A stretch of DNA of 7,400 nt from an uncultured bacterium (GCA_902779075.1 CACZAK010000212.1:1-7400); one strand, 5' to 3'; positions 1-7,002 are shown, numbered from the stretch's first letter. A program made the numbers and translations. The notes: generated by a model from the letters alone, not told the origin.

Positions 1-72
1 CGCAGGATAATGTTGTTCTTGAAAGTTGTCATGGTTGTTTCCAAATCCCAATACGCATGGGTTAAAAACGGA
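1..72. other. Upstream flank, no gene assigned
   Basis: This stretch is visibly more AT-rich than the rest of the window and I cannot assign a gene to it. On the + strand, one frame entering from the left edge runs 20 codons and stops with TAA at 63-65, eight bases before the hairpin at 73. It could be the tail of an upstream gene, but its third codon positions are mostly A or T, unlike the GC-rich codons downstream. On the - strand, an ATG at 30-32 opens a frame (MTTFKNNIIL) that runs off the edge. Neither is supported by homology I recognise. Confidence 0.3.
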
Positions 73-95
73 GATGCGCCCGTGACGGGCGCATC
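73..95 (+). terminator. Perfect hairpin, possible terminator of the upstream transcript
   Basis: GATGCGCCCG (73-82) and CGGGCGCATC (86-95) are exact reverse complements around a TGA loop, giving a 10-bp GC-rich stem. A short T run (TTTT at 101-104) follows five bases after the stem. That is weaker than a classical intrinsic terminator, where the T tract abuts the stem. The hairpin sits just before the promoter cassette, and a different hairpin holds the same place before the second cassette copy. It could end transcription coming from the left, insulate the promoter, or be an unrelated palindromic repeat. Confidence 0.5.
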
Positions 96-108
96 CGAGA
101 TTTTCGGC

Positions 109-138
109 TTGCGTGGGGCGGTGAGATTATGGTATCAT
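109..138 (+). promoter_or_regulatory. Putative sigma-70-like promoter of the giant gene
   Basis: TATCAT at 133-138 resembles a -10 box and is preceded by TG at 130-131, giving the extended -10 form TGnTATCAT. TTGCGT at 109-114 could be the -35 box, with an 18-base spacer. The block is kept in front of the second gene (7003-7032), where TGAGATTATGGTATCATTA is unchanged. Conservation in non-coding DNA, and a distance that leaves a roughly 50-base 5' UTR, are the main support. The exact -35 is uncertain because its last base differs between the copies. Confidence 0.5.
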
Positions 139-149
139 TACAACAGTTC

Positions 150-178
150 AACTGGCCAAGAAATAATCTTCAACAGTT
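150..178 (+). promoter_or_regulatory. Possible 5' UTR stem-loop upstream of the Shine-Dalgarno (copy 1)
   Basis: AACTG (150-154) can pair with CAGTT (174-178). Across a symmetrical 3/3 internal loop, AAGA (158-161) can pair with TCTT (167-170) around an AATAA loop. In the second cassette copy (7044-7072) the only change inside a paired segment turns a G-C pair into G-U. The other two changes fall in the apical and internal loops. The fold leaves the ribosome binding site free, so a role in mRNA stability or translation is possible. The stem is short and no known RNA family is recognised. Confidence 0.3.
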
Positions 179-182
179 ACAA

Positions 183-188
183 AGAGGA
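183..188 (+). promoter_or_regulatory. Ribosome binding site fixing the start at 195
   Basis: AGAGGA lies seven bases before ATG at 195. The same sequence at the same spacing precedes the second gene's ATG at 7089. This decides the start: the in-frame ATG at 129 falls inside the promoter-like block (just upstream of the -10 box), has no Shine-Dalgarno, and would bury the signal peptide behind 22 extra residues. Confidence 0.8.
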
Positions 189-194
189 AAAGCG

Positions 195-341
195 ATGGAA
201 AAACTGATCTGCAACGCCCCTTGGGGGAAGGCGAAAACCTCTCGTTTCGCTCGTGTTGTTGCTCTGGTTCGTAAGGTCGCGACAAGCGCGACCCTCCCGG
301 CAGTTTTTGCTCTTGCGGTCGCGGCGGGCACGGTGACGGCA
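195..341 (+). other. Extended signal peptide of the giant protein
   Basis: Residues 1-49. The basic n-region (MEKLICNAPWGKAKTSRFAR) is longer than a standard Sec signal, and the core LPAVFALAVAAGTVTA ends in a plausible V-x-A cleavage site after residue 49. The partial downstream protein starts with the same pattern (MEKLICN, AKTS, FARVVAL, then ALAVAAG). The conserved long n-region recalls the extended signal peptides of some autotransporters, but the sequence itself is different. Export across the inner membrane is well supported; the later route is not. Confidence 0.75.
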
Positions 342-3300
342 CTGGGCGACGGCCTCCCCGAAGGCTACACGCAGGTGCCGTTCATCCAGGCGAACGGACA
401 GTGCCGGATCAAGACCGGCGTCACGCCCGCCTACAACGACAAGGTGGAGATGACGTGGATGCCGACGACCGTGAGCGTCAACCAGAACCTCTGGTGCGCG
501 CGCACGGCCACGTCGAAGCAGTTCACGGGCTTCATGATCGGCGCCACATTCCGCTTCGACCGTAACGAAGGCACGGCCGGGCAGAAGGCGAGCGCAGCCG
601 TGTTCGTCGCCAATACGCGCTACTCGATCGTCGCCGACTACGGCGCAGGCGTCAGCACGATCTCGAACGACGTGACGCACACGGAGGAGACGACGGTCTC
701 GAATACCACCGACTCCTACACGGTCGGTTCGGAACTCGCGATCTTCGCCTCGCACAACAACAACATCGACGACGGACTCAACAACTACGGCTCCTATCGT
801 CTCTATTCGTTCAAGTTGCGCAATTCTAGCGGCACGCTCCGCCTCGACCTCGTGCCCGCCAAGCGCCTTTCGGACAATGTCATCGGCGTCTATGACACGG
901 TCAACAACGCCTTCCTGACGAACGACCTGTCAGGTTGTTTCACGACGAGCGGCATGACGATCACGCCGTCCGACCCCGAATGGGGCAAGGCGCTGACGGT
1001 TGCGAGCGACACCGTCATCGACGCCGGTTCCGGCGCGACATGGTCGGGCGCGCTCACGGTCTTTGAAGGTGCCACTCTTACCACGCGCGGCAACCTTTCC
1101 GTCCTGGGCGCGACGACGGTCAACGTGGGCGGCGCGCTTGACGTCGAAAGCGGCACGGCGAACTTCGCCTTCGGAAGTAAAGCCATGTCGGGCACGTTGT
1201 ACATCCGTGCGGGCGCACAGCTGAACATGAACCGCTCCGACGCCTGCAACTACCATGCGGGGTTCGCGATACATGTCTATGGCACGTTCAATGCGCAGAC
1301 TTATCGCGTCAGCGTGGGGCTGGAGGACACCGTCTATTTCCACGATGGCGCACGGATCATCGGCGTGAGCGACGGATACGGTGCTTTCGACTTCTTCGAC
1401 AACGGATGCCAGCTTTTCGTTGACGGCGACGTGACGTGCGAATCGCCGATCCGCGCACGTGTCGCGGACTACGACCTCAACGTGGTCTGCTCCGAGAACG
1501 CGCACATCAACTTCGCGGGAGGGTTTGGCGGCAGCAGCGCAGGGACCGTGGTGCAGGTCGCCGCGACGGCGGAGCAGGGCAATGCGCCCGGCACGTGCGC
1601 AAACGCCTTCATTGAAGTCGGCGTGAATCCGTCGATGAGCGGCAAGTTCGTGTTCATTTCCCCTGCGGCGGTTTCGCTCAAGGGCGAAACGCAGACGTTC
1701 ACGGTGGAGACTTCGGCGGCGGAACTTGAAGTCCGGGTGAACGGCGACGTCGCCCGCGTGAACCACGCGCTCGTGCAGAAGCTTCCCGTGATCACCAATT
1801 CAACCGCCACCGTCCGCCTCGTGGGCGATGGCGTTTGTGCATTTCTTGATGCCACGCCGACGTTCCCGGTCGTGTTCGCCGGCGCGTCGCTCGCCATCGC
1901 GACGAACGCGCCCGTTGCGCTCGCCGCCGGATCGTCTGTCCTCTCCAACACCGTGATTGGCGTGGAGGGGCTTGCCGCCGAAACCGCCGCAACGCTTCTC
2001 ACGGGCGTCGATTCCACGTTTGACGTCTCGAAGGTCTCTGTACAGGCGATGCACAACGGCGTTCTGCTCGGCACGCCTGCCGCTGTTTCTTTCGACGGAG
2101 CAGGTGCCGTTGTCACGGATGGCGTCGCGCCGTTCGTCGCGGGTGAATGGATCATACCCTACGTCAAGGCGAAGGCGCTTTTCTGGCTTGACGCATCCGA
2201 CGCCGCGAACTTCGTGTTCAAGGACAAGACCTTCGGATACGTCACGAAGTGGAACGACCTTTCCTCGTACGGACGCACGGCGAGCTCCTACATGGCGAAC
2301 TACGGCTCGCTTGGCGTCGCGGACGGCGTGCCCGCCTACCTAATGGGTGCGGTCGGTGCGCAGATCGACATGAACTACACGCGAATGACGACCATCCGCA
2401 CGGTGTTCGAGGCGATGGCGATCCGGTCTGCGAGCGGCGGATTCAACCAGTGGCTCGGCGATAAATCGACCTGTCACTTCCATCGCAACACGGACGGCTC
2501 GTACGACAGCCAGTGGGGTATGCAGAACTGCTCGTTCTACAAGGACGGCGAACTCGTGGCGGCACCGCGCACGACCGTGCCGCCGTCCGACCGCCATGTC
2601 TATACGATCGTCACCTCGGCGGCCGCGAGTTCCGACCAGCTGAGCAGAGACCGTACCACCAACGCGCGCAGCTCCGGGCGCGACCTTTCGGAATTGATCG
2701 TGTTCGACGAGGTGCTTTCCGATTCCGACCGCCAGGACATCGAGGCGTATCTCGCCGCGAAGTGGAAGGGCGCGAGCCCGACGGCCGCCGCTGCTGACAA
2801 CACCTACACGGTCCGCGGCGAGCTTGGCGTTGACGACACGGTCAGCGGTGCCGTGAACCTCTCGTTCGCCGAGGGCGCGTCCATCGTCGTCGCCAATCCG
2901 CCGGAGGAGGGCGCGATGGTCACGACAACCGGTTCCGTCACGATCCCCGCCGGCACGGCGCTCGCGGTGAATGTCGATGCGCGCGCGCTGCCGCTCGGCA
3001 CCTACACGGTGATGGAGGCCGCAAGCGGGATCACGTCCGTTTCGCAGTTCGCGGCGACGGCGGCGACGGCGGCCGGCGCGGAGGCGACGTTCTCCGTGGT
3101 GGACGGCAAGCTCGTGATGACGCTATCCCTTGCCGCCACGACCACGAGCTTGACGTGGCGTCCGCAGAACGCCGCCGGACTCGACTGGGGCGCGGAAAGC
3201 TGGCTCTACGACAACTCCACGACGGGCGGGTTTGTCGGCTACATCAAGACTGTGTTCGACGGCGGCGAGAGCGTGACGGGCGACATTGCCGTGAACGACA

Positions 3301-6300
3301 CGTATTCCGTCGGGCCGATGTCGATCACGGGCGCCAACGACTACAATTTCACCGGCACCGGCACGCTTGCGGGAAGCGATCCGATCGTCATCGACACGAC
3401 GGGGACCGTCTCGCTCTCGGGTCCGAACCTCGGCGACCAGGACATCATCGTCTCCAACGGCACGCTCCGTGTGGGGCAGAACCCCGGCGCGTACGCGCTC
3501 GGTACGAGCGCAGGCAAGATCAAGGTCGTGGGCGGCACGCTCGACATCAATTCCGCCAACAACAGCGCGGCGTTGGCGGTGATTTCGCACCGGAAGGACA
3601 TCGAGCTTTCGAACGGCGCCTCGTTTGTGAACACGGGTGCCGCCGGCAACGGACAAGGCGCCATCTCGAAACTCACCGTCGATGGCTCAGGCACGCTCGG
3701 CGGCACGGGCCGCTTCGACGTGCGCGCGAACTCGTCCGATCCGGGGCGCAATCCGCCGACCATCGACGGCGACACGAACGCGGTGCTGAACGTCGATACG
3801 TCCGACTTCCTCGTTTTCCACGATGTCATTGCGAATATCGGACGAATCAACCTGCTCCGCGGACAGTTGCAGATCGAGCAGCCGGACGGCGAGTACAACG
3901 TTCCGGGCGGCATCCACCTGTCGGACGGCACGATTCTCCGTTACCATCAGGGCGTCACCACCACGGGCGCCGTGGTGCACGTCGATTCCGGCACTGCGCA
4001 GATTAACGCCTACAATGGAACGAGCTACATGAAGGGGCCGCTCGCCGTTGCATCGGGTGCGACGGCGCAGCTCGTTGGCAGTGGCGTCCTGCACTACGAG
4101 GGCGGCGTCCAGAACGCGGGAACGGTGCGCACCACGCAGGGCACCCATATCCTCAAGGGCGACATCTCCGGCACTTCCTACGAAGTCGCGGGAGGCCAGA
4201 TGCGCCTTGCCGGCGCGGTGCAGGAGAGTTCGCTCACGATTCCCGTCAGCTCCAGTTCGCTTTACGTGAAGGACGGCATGACGGCGGGGACGATTACCGC
4301 GAACGTGACGGGAGGCGACGCGGGGCTTCTTCTTGAAAGCGCCGTCGCTCCGGTGTTCGACGCGTACAACCTCAACCTCAACGGGAACTCCAGCTACATC
4401 CTCCCGCGCGTTGCGGGGCAGATCGTCGATCTCACGGGAACGGTGAACATCGACCAGGCGGACGCCGGCACGACTTACGTGTACAGTACCACGAACAACA
4501 ACGAATTTGGCGTGGCGATGAAGATGGTCGGTACGGTTGGTAGTCTGCGCGTGGGCCTCAACAACGGGCGCGCCGGAACTCTCCAGCTCAAGCAGGGGTC
4601 CGATGTTTCCGCCAAGTTCCTGTCTGCCGGCGACGGCGGCGCAGGCCCGTCTCGCGGACGCATCGTCATCGATTCGGGGGCGAAGGTCACGATCAGGAGC
4701 GGCGGCGACGTGCGCGTTGGACACTGGCATACGGCTCCGTCCAGCGTGCAGACGCAAACGCTCGACATCGCGGGCGAGCTCGACTGCTCCGTCGGAACGC
4801 TGTACACCCCGATGGACGCGCCGCGCGCCGAGACGTATCTGCGCGAGGGCGGCGTGTTGAAGGCCAAGGGCCTGATGGCCAACCGCAGCGGCAGGGGGAC
4901 GACGGTGCCAAACGCGACCCACACGTTCAACTACGGCAACGGCACGGGTGCGGCGGAAGGTCGCCACTGGTTCATGATGGAGGGCGGCCGCCTCGAGATT
5001 GGGACAAGCGGGATTCTGGGTGTGTGCCTTCCTGGCGTCACGAAGTTCGACTTCCAGAACGGCGACATCGTGAACGTCGGGGCTTGGGGAAGCGACTACG
5101 GGCTTCCGATGTTCTTCGGGCACGACGCCGTGGGCGGAGAGGTGACGTTTGACCTCGGCGGCAGCCTTGTGAACTGGAATACCGGCCTCTCCGGCGCGAG
5201 CGACGTGACGCTGAAGGGTTCCGCCAACTTCCAGGGCAACAGATACATCGACCGGATGCAGGGCGCGATGCTCGGCAAGCTCACCGTCGAGAACACGGGC
5301 GCGAACGACCTGCGCACGACCTCCGCGTTCGCGGGCGGACTCGCGCTCGCGCCCGGCGTCAACGCGCAGGTGGCGAAGTACGGCGAGACGAACTACGCAT
5401 ACGCCGTCAGCGTCAATGACCTCGCAATGCTTGATTACATTGCCGGCAATGGATGGAGCTACCCCTACGCTTCGGCGGACTTCTTCGGATTCGCCTACAA
5501 GAAGTTCTCCGCATGTCCCATTGCCGCCAAGACCACATCCGTCGGGCGCGGCGAGTTCTACGTACCGGCGGACAAGGCGGGCGTCTGGACGTTCGCGGGC
5601 AACTACGACGACCGCATTGCCCTCTATGTTGACGGGACGCAGGTCTTCAAGACGACGTCGTGGTCTCAAGTCGGGCGCGGCACGAACACGCTCTCCGCCG
5701 GATGGCACAAGTTCACGATCGCCGTTTACGATGGCGGGCAGCCGGGCGGGCCGTCGTCCGACGGCTGGGGCGACGGCAAGGGCGTTGGCTTCTACGTGGG
5801 CGAGACGACCGCCACGGCGGCGTCCAACTACATCAAGTTCGCGGACGGCGAGGACTTCGGCGACGGCACGAAGTTCCAGGTGCGTCCCAGCCCGAACGTA
5901 GCGGTGTGGAGCTTCTGCAATGCCTACGATGTCAATACATGGCCCACGCGGGAGGACTGGGCGCACATCAAGTGCATTGACGCCCTCACGGTGATGTACA
6001 AGAACAGCAAGGCGTCCGACGCGAACACGTGGAAACCGTACATTTTCGGGAAGACCAGCAAGTTCGAGGGCTGGTTCAAGGTCGAGGACGACAAGGCCGG
6101 CACGTGGACGTTCAAGGCCGCGTACGACGACCGCTCGCTCCTCAAGATCGACGGCGTCCAGGTGTGCAGAAGCGATGCGTGGGACTCCGTTGCCACCGGC
6201 ACTGCGGAACTGTCGGCCGGCTGGCACCGCTGGGAGGTGCGCGTGGGCGAAGGTGGCGGCGGCGGATGGGGGCCGGACAATACTGTCAACGGCGGCAACA

Positions 6301-6848
6301 CCGTGAGCTACATCGCTCCCGGCGACACGGAGAAGCGCTTCGACGAGAACAACCTGAAGCTCGCAGCGACGCTGGGCGACGTGGCGCTGATCGAGCCGAA
6401 CGGCATCCACAAGGATCTAGAACTCGGCGCGGGCGCGACGCTCACCTCGAACGGCACGCTGCCGATGTCGATCTACGGCACGCTGAAGGGCACGGGCTCG
6501 CTCGCGGGATCGTGGGAGTTCGCGGGCGACCACAACTGCTGGGAAGTGACGAATGCGGTCGCCAAGGCCGAAACGCTCCCTGTTGCCACGTTCGACGCCG
6601 CCACGCCCGCCACCTTCGCGGGATTGAAGAACGTGAAGGTGACGTTCAATGCGCGACCGACGCGCAAGGCATACTACCTCACGGGTGTGATCAACGGCCT
6701 GACCGATGCCGACCTCCCCGCTGCGACCATGACGGTGAAGGATGCCGACGACCGCGACTACTCCGCGAACTTCACGCTCACGGTGAAGGGCGGCCGTCTT
6801 GCGCTCAGCAACAGCAAGCCCGCAGGCATCACCATCCTCGTGCGGTAG
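195..6848 (+). CDS. Giant secreted mosaic protein: LamG-like, beta-repeat and PA14-like modules
   Basis: The 2217-residue product has a signal peptide (about 1-49, likely cut after VTA, with hydrophobic core from about 34). A 'LPEGYTQVPFIQ' lectin-like module follows at about 54-253. Beta-repeat sequence rich in G, T, N and V runs from about 260 to 650. A second LamG-like module spans about 656-858, opening with ALFWLDASDAANF and closing with the typical SELIVFDEVLSDSDRQDIE and AKWKG. A second repeat tract (about 860-1780) resembles autotransporter passenger repeats, for example SITGANDYNFTGTGTL near 1043. Two PA14-like modules lie at about 1786-1870 and 1959-2044, each with a YDDR motif like the calcium-binding Asp pair of PA14 lectins. 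The tail ends in SNSKPAGITILVR. No beta-barrel, LPXTG, PEP-CTERM or catalytic signature is visible. Glycan or surface adhesion is my inference. The ORF is intact and its stop lies in an intergenic repeat unit. Confidence 0.85.
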   Translation: MEKLICNAPWGKAKTSRFARVVALVRKVATSATLPAVFALAVAAGTVTALGDGLPEGYTQVPFIQANGQCRIKTGVTPAYNDKVEMTWMPTTVSVNQNLWCARTATSKQFTGFMIGATFRFDRNEGTAGQKASAAVFVANTRYSIVADYGAGVSTISNDVTHTEETTVSNTTDSYTVGSELAIFASHNNNIDDGLNNYGSYRLYSFKLRNSSGTLRLDLVPAKRLSDNVIGVYDTVNNAFLTNDLSGCFTTSGMTITPSDPEWGKALTVASDTVIDAGSGATWSGALTVFEGATLTTRGNLSVLGATTVNVGGALDVESGTANFAFGSKAMSGTLYIRAGAQLNMNRSDACNYHAGFAIHVYGTFNAQTYRVSVGLEDTVYFHDGARIIGVSDGYGAFDFFDNGCQLFVDGDVTCESPIRARVADYDLNVVCSENAHINFAGGFGGSSAGTVVQVAATAEQGNAPGTCANAFIEVGVNPSMSGKFVFISPAAVSLKGETQTFTVETSAAELEVRVNGDVARVNHALVQKLPVITNSTATVRLVGDGVCAFLDATPTFPVVFAGASLAIATNAPVALAAGSSVLSNTVIGVEGLAAETAATLLTGVDSTFDVSKVSVQAMHNGVLLGTPAAVSFDGAGAVVTDGVAPFVAGEWIIPYVKAKALFWLDASDAANFVFKDKTFGYVTKWNDLSSYGRTASSYMANYGSLGVADGVPAYLMGAVGAQIDMNYTRMTTIRTVFEAMAIRSASGGFNQWLGDKSTCHFHRNTDGSYDSQWGMQNCSFYKDGELVAAPRTTVPPSDRHVYTIVTSAAASSDQLSRDRTTNARSSGRDLSELIVFDEVLSDSDRQDIEAYLAAKWKGASPTAAAADNTYTVRGELGVDDTVSGAVNLSFAEGASIVVANPPEEGAMVTTTGSVTIPAGTALAVNVDARALPLGTYTVMEAASGITSVSQFAATAATAAGAEATFSVVDGKLVMTLSLAATTTSLTWRPQNAAGLDWGAESWLYDNSTTGGFVGYIKTVFDGGESVTGDIAVNDTYSVGPMSITGANDYNFTGTGTLAGSDPIVIDTTGTVSLSGPNLGDQDIIVSNGTLRVGQNPGAYALGTSAGKIKVVGGTLDINSANNSAALAVISHRKDIELSNGASFVNTGAAGNGQGAISKLTVDGSGTLGGTGRFDVRANSSDPGRNPPTIDGDTNAVLNVDTSDFLVFHDVIANIGRINLLRGQLQIEQPDGEYNVPGGIHLSDGTILRYHQGVTTTGAVVHVDSGTAQINAYNGTSYMKGPLAVASGATAQLVGSGVLHYEGGVQNAGTVRTTQGTHILKGDISGTSYEVAGGQMRLAGAVQESSLTIPVSSSSLYVKDGMTAGTITANVTGGDAGLLLESAVAPVFDAYNLNLNGNSSYILPRVAGQIVDLTGTVNIDQADAGTTYVYSTTNNNEFGVAMKMVGTVGSLRVGLNNGRAGTLQLKQGSDVSAKFLSAGDGGAGPSRGRIVIDSGAKVTIRSGGDVRVGHWHTAPSSVQTQTLDIAGELDCSVGTLYTPMDAPRAETYLREGGVLKAKGLMANRSGRGTTVPNATHTFNYGNGTGAAEGRHWFMMEGGRLEIGTSGILGVCLPGVTKFDFQNGDIVNVGAWGSDYGLPMFFGHDAVGGEVTFDLGGSLVNWNTGLSGASDVTLKGSANFQGNRYIDRMQGAMLGKLTVENTGANDLRTTSAFAGGLALAPGVNAQVAKYGETNYAYAVSVNDLAMLDYIAGNGWSYPYASADFFGFAYKKFSACPIAAKTTSVGRGEFYVPADKAGVWTFAGNYDDRIALYVDGTQVFKTTSWSQVGRGTNTLSAGWHKFTIAVYDGGQPGGPSSDGWGDGKGVGFYVGETTATAASNYIKFADGEDFGDGTKFQVRPSPNVAVWSFCNAYDVNTWPTREDWAHIKCIDALTVMYKNSKASDANTWKPYIFGKTSKFEGWFKVEDDKAGTWTFKAAYDDRSLLKIDGVQVCRSDAWDSVATGTAELSAGWHRWEVRVGEGGGGGWGPDNTVNGGNTVSYIAPGDTEKRFDENNLKLAATLGDVALIEPNGIHKDLELGAGATLTSNGTLPMSIYGTLKGTGSLAGSWEFAGDHNCWEVTNAVAKAETLPVATFDAATPATFAGLKNVKVTFNARPTRKAYYLTGVINGLTDADLPAATMTVKDADDRDYSANFTLTVKGGRLALSNSKPAGITILVR
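268..309 (+). repeat. 42-base in-frame palindromic insertion in the signal peptide
   Basis: Aligned with the second gene, the first gene has 42 extra bases (14 codons, VRKVATSATLPAVF in register) between GCTCTGG and CTCTTGCGGTCGC, both of which are shared. The insert contains GGTCGCG (275-281) and its exact reverse complement CGCGACC (287-293) around ACAAG. GGTCGC also recurs exactly 42 bases later (317-322), so an imperfect duplication is an alternative origin. The reading frame is preserved and a basic RK pair is added before the hydrophobic core. The reverse event, a deletion in the second gene, cannot be excluded. Confidence 0.55.
5550..5804 (+). repeat. PA14-like module, copy 1 (within the giant gene)
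   Basis: Residues about 1786-1870. Landmarks are DKAGVWTF, YDDR at 1804-1807, LYVDGTQV, and LSAGWH. The order (beta strand, Asp pair, 'xDG' turn, then a W-H turn) matches PA14/GLEYA-type carbohydrate-binding folds, in which adjacent Asp residues hold a calcium ion at the ligand site. A glycine-rich loop follows. Over 63 aligned residues about half (32) are identical to copy 2, so the pair arose by internal duplication. Confidence 0.6.
6069..6326 (+). repeat. PA14-like module, copy 2 (within the giant gene)
   Basis: Residues about 1959-2044. It repeats the landmarks of copy 1: DKAGTWTF, YDDR at 1977-1980, LKIDGVQV and LSAGWH, then a GEGGGGGWG glycine stretch. The Asp pair is kept, which suggests that both copies can still bind a ligand. 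Roughly 85 residues of linker, including NAYDVNTWPTREDW, separate the copies. Confidence 0.6.
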
Positions 6849-6918
6849 GACGAGGCGTCCCGCCGAGGTAGGGCGAGCCCTCCGGGCGAGCCGAGGTAGG
6901 GCGAGGCGTCCCGCCGAG
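6845..6918 (+). repeat. Three GC-rich tandem repeat units; the first supplies the stop codon
   Basis: Units begin with GTAGG at 6845, 6868 and 6896 and all end in CCGAG (23, 28 and 23 bases). Units 1 and 3 differ at a single base (A at 6850 against G in unit 3); unit 2 has a different, longer centre. The TAG stop of the giant gene (6846-6848) is bases 2-4 of unit 1. Each unit can form a small hairpin, for example GGACG/CGTCC around AGG at 6848-6860; unit 3 keeps this with one G-U pair. GC-rich interspersed repeats of this kind resemble REP-type elements, but the family is not identified. Confidence 0.7.
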
Positions 6919-6966
6919 CCGTGACAGCAAGCGTACAAAAGCAAGTTGTGCGGCTCGCCCCACCTC
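6865..6966. repeat. Inverted repeat spanning the intergenic spacer
   Basis: GAGGTAGGGCGAGCC (6865-6879) is matched in inverted orientation at 6952-6966 with one mismatch. The 10-base GGGCGAGCCG at 6884-6893 has an exact inverted copy at 6951-6960. The repeat family is thus present in both orientations around a more AT-rich core at about 6921-6950. This is what inward-facing copies of a repeat, or the two ends of a small palindromic element, would look like. No ORF is present inside. Confidence 0.55.
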
Positions 6967-6967
6967 C

Positions 6968-6988
6968 GGCCCGCTCGGCGAGCGGGCC
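6968..6988 (+). terminator. Perfect GC hairpin, possible terminator after the giant gene
   Basis: GGCCCGCTCG (6968-6977) and CGAGCGGGCC (6979-6988) are exact reverse complements around a single G, forming in practice a 9-bp stem with a GGC loop. TTTT follows at 6995-6998, six bases after the stem. It has the same position relative to the second promoter cassette as the 73-95 hairpin has to the first. It may end the giant gene's transcript about 140 bases after the stop. The weak T tract keeps confidence moderate. Confidence 0.5.
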
Positions 6989-7002
6989 CTACCATTTTCG
7001 GC

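Noticed and set aside
129..194. Upstream start of the giant gene at ATG 129
   Set aside because: It lies inside the promoter-like block, immediately upstream of the -10 box, and has no ribosome binding site. The frame does not start this way in the second gene, and it would place 22 residues before a conventional signal peptide.
10..207. 65-codon + strand frame across the promoter, with a similar frame at 6946-7215
   Set aside because: The shared peptide (LWYHY...FNSYKEEKRWKN) follows from the DNA repeat of the cassette. The frame has no Shine-Dalgarno, covers the promoter, and changes amino acids freely between the copies.
3051..3072. GCGGCGACG tandem 9-mer (two copies and a partial third) inside the giant gene
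   Set aside because: It encodes the AATAATAA low-complexity stretch and keeps frame. Too short to claim slippage or phase variation.
3155..4006. 283-codon + strand frame in another phase of the giant gene
   Set aside because: Arg/His-rich composition with no motif, fully inside the supported gene; a shadow frame.
3687..6410. 907-codon open frame on the - strand
   Set aside because: It lies wholly antisense to the giant gene. Its product is dominated by R, H, V and A without any recognisable motif, as expected when GC-rich third positions of the real gene remove stops on the opposite strand.
6865..6966. CRISPR-like array
   Set aside because: The units are adjacent without spacers of constant size, occur in both orientations and have variable centres. 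No cas gene is present.
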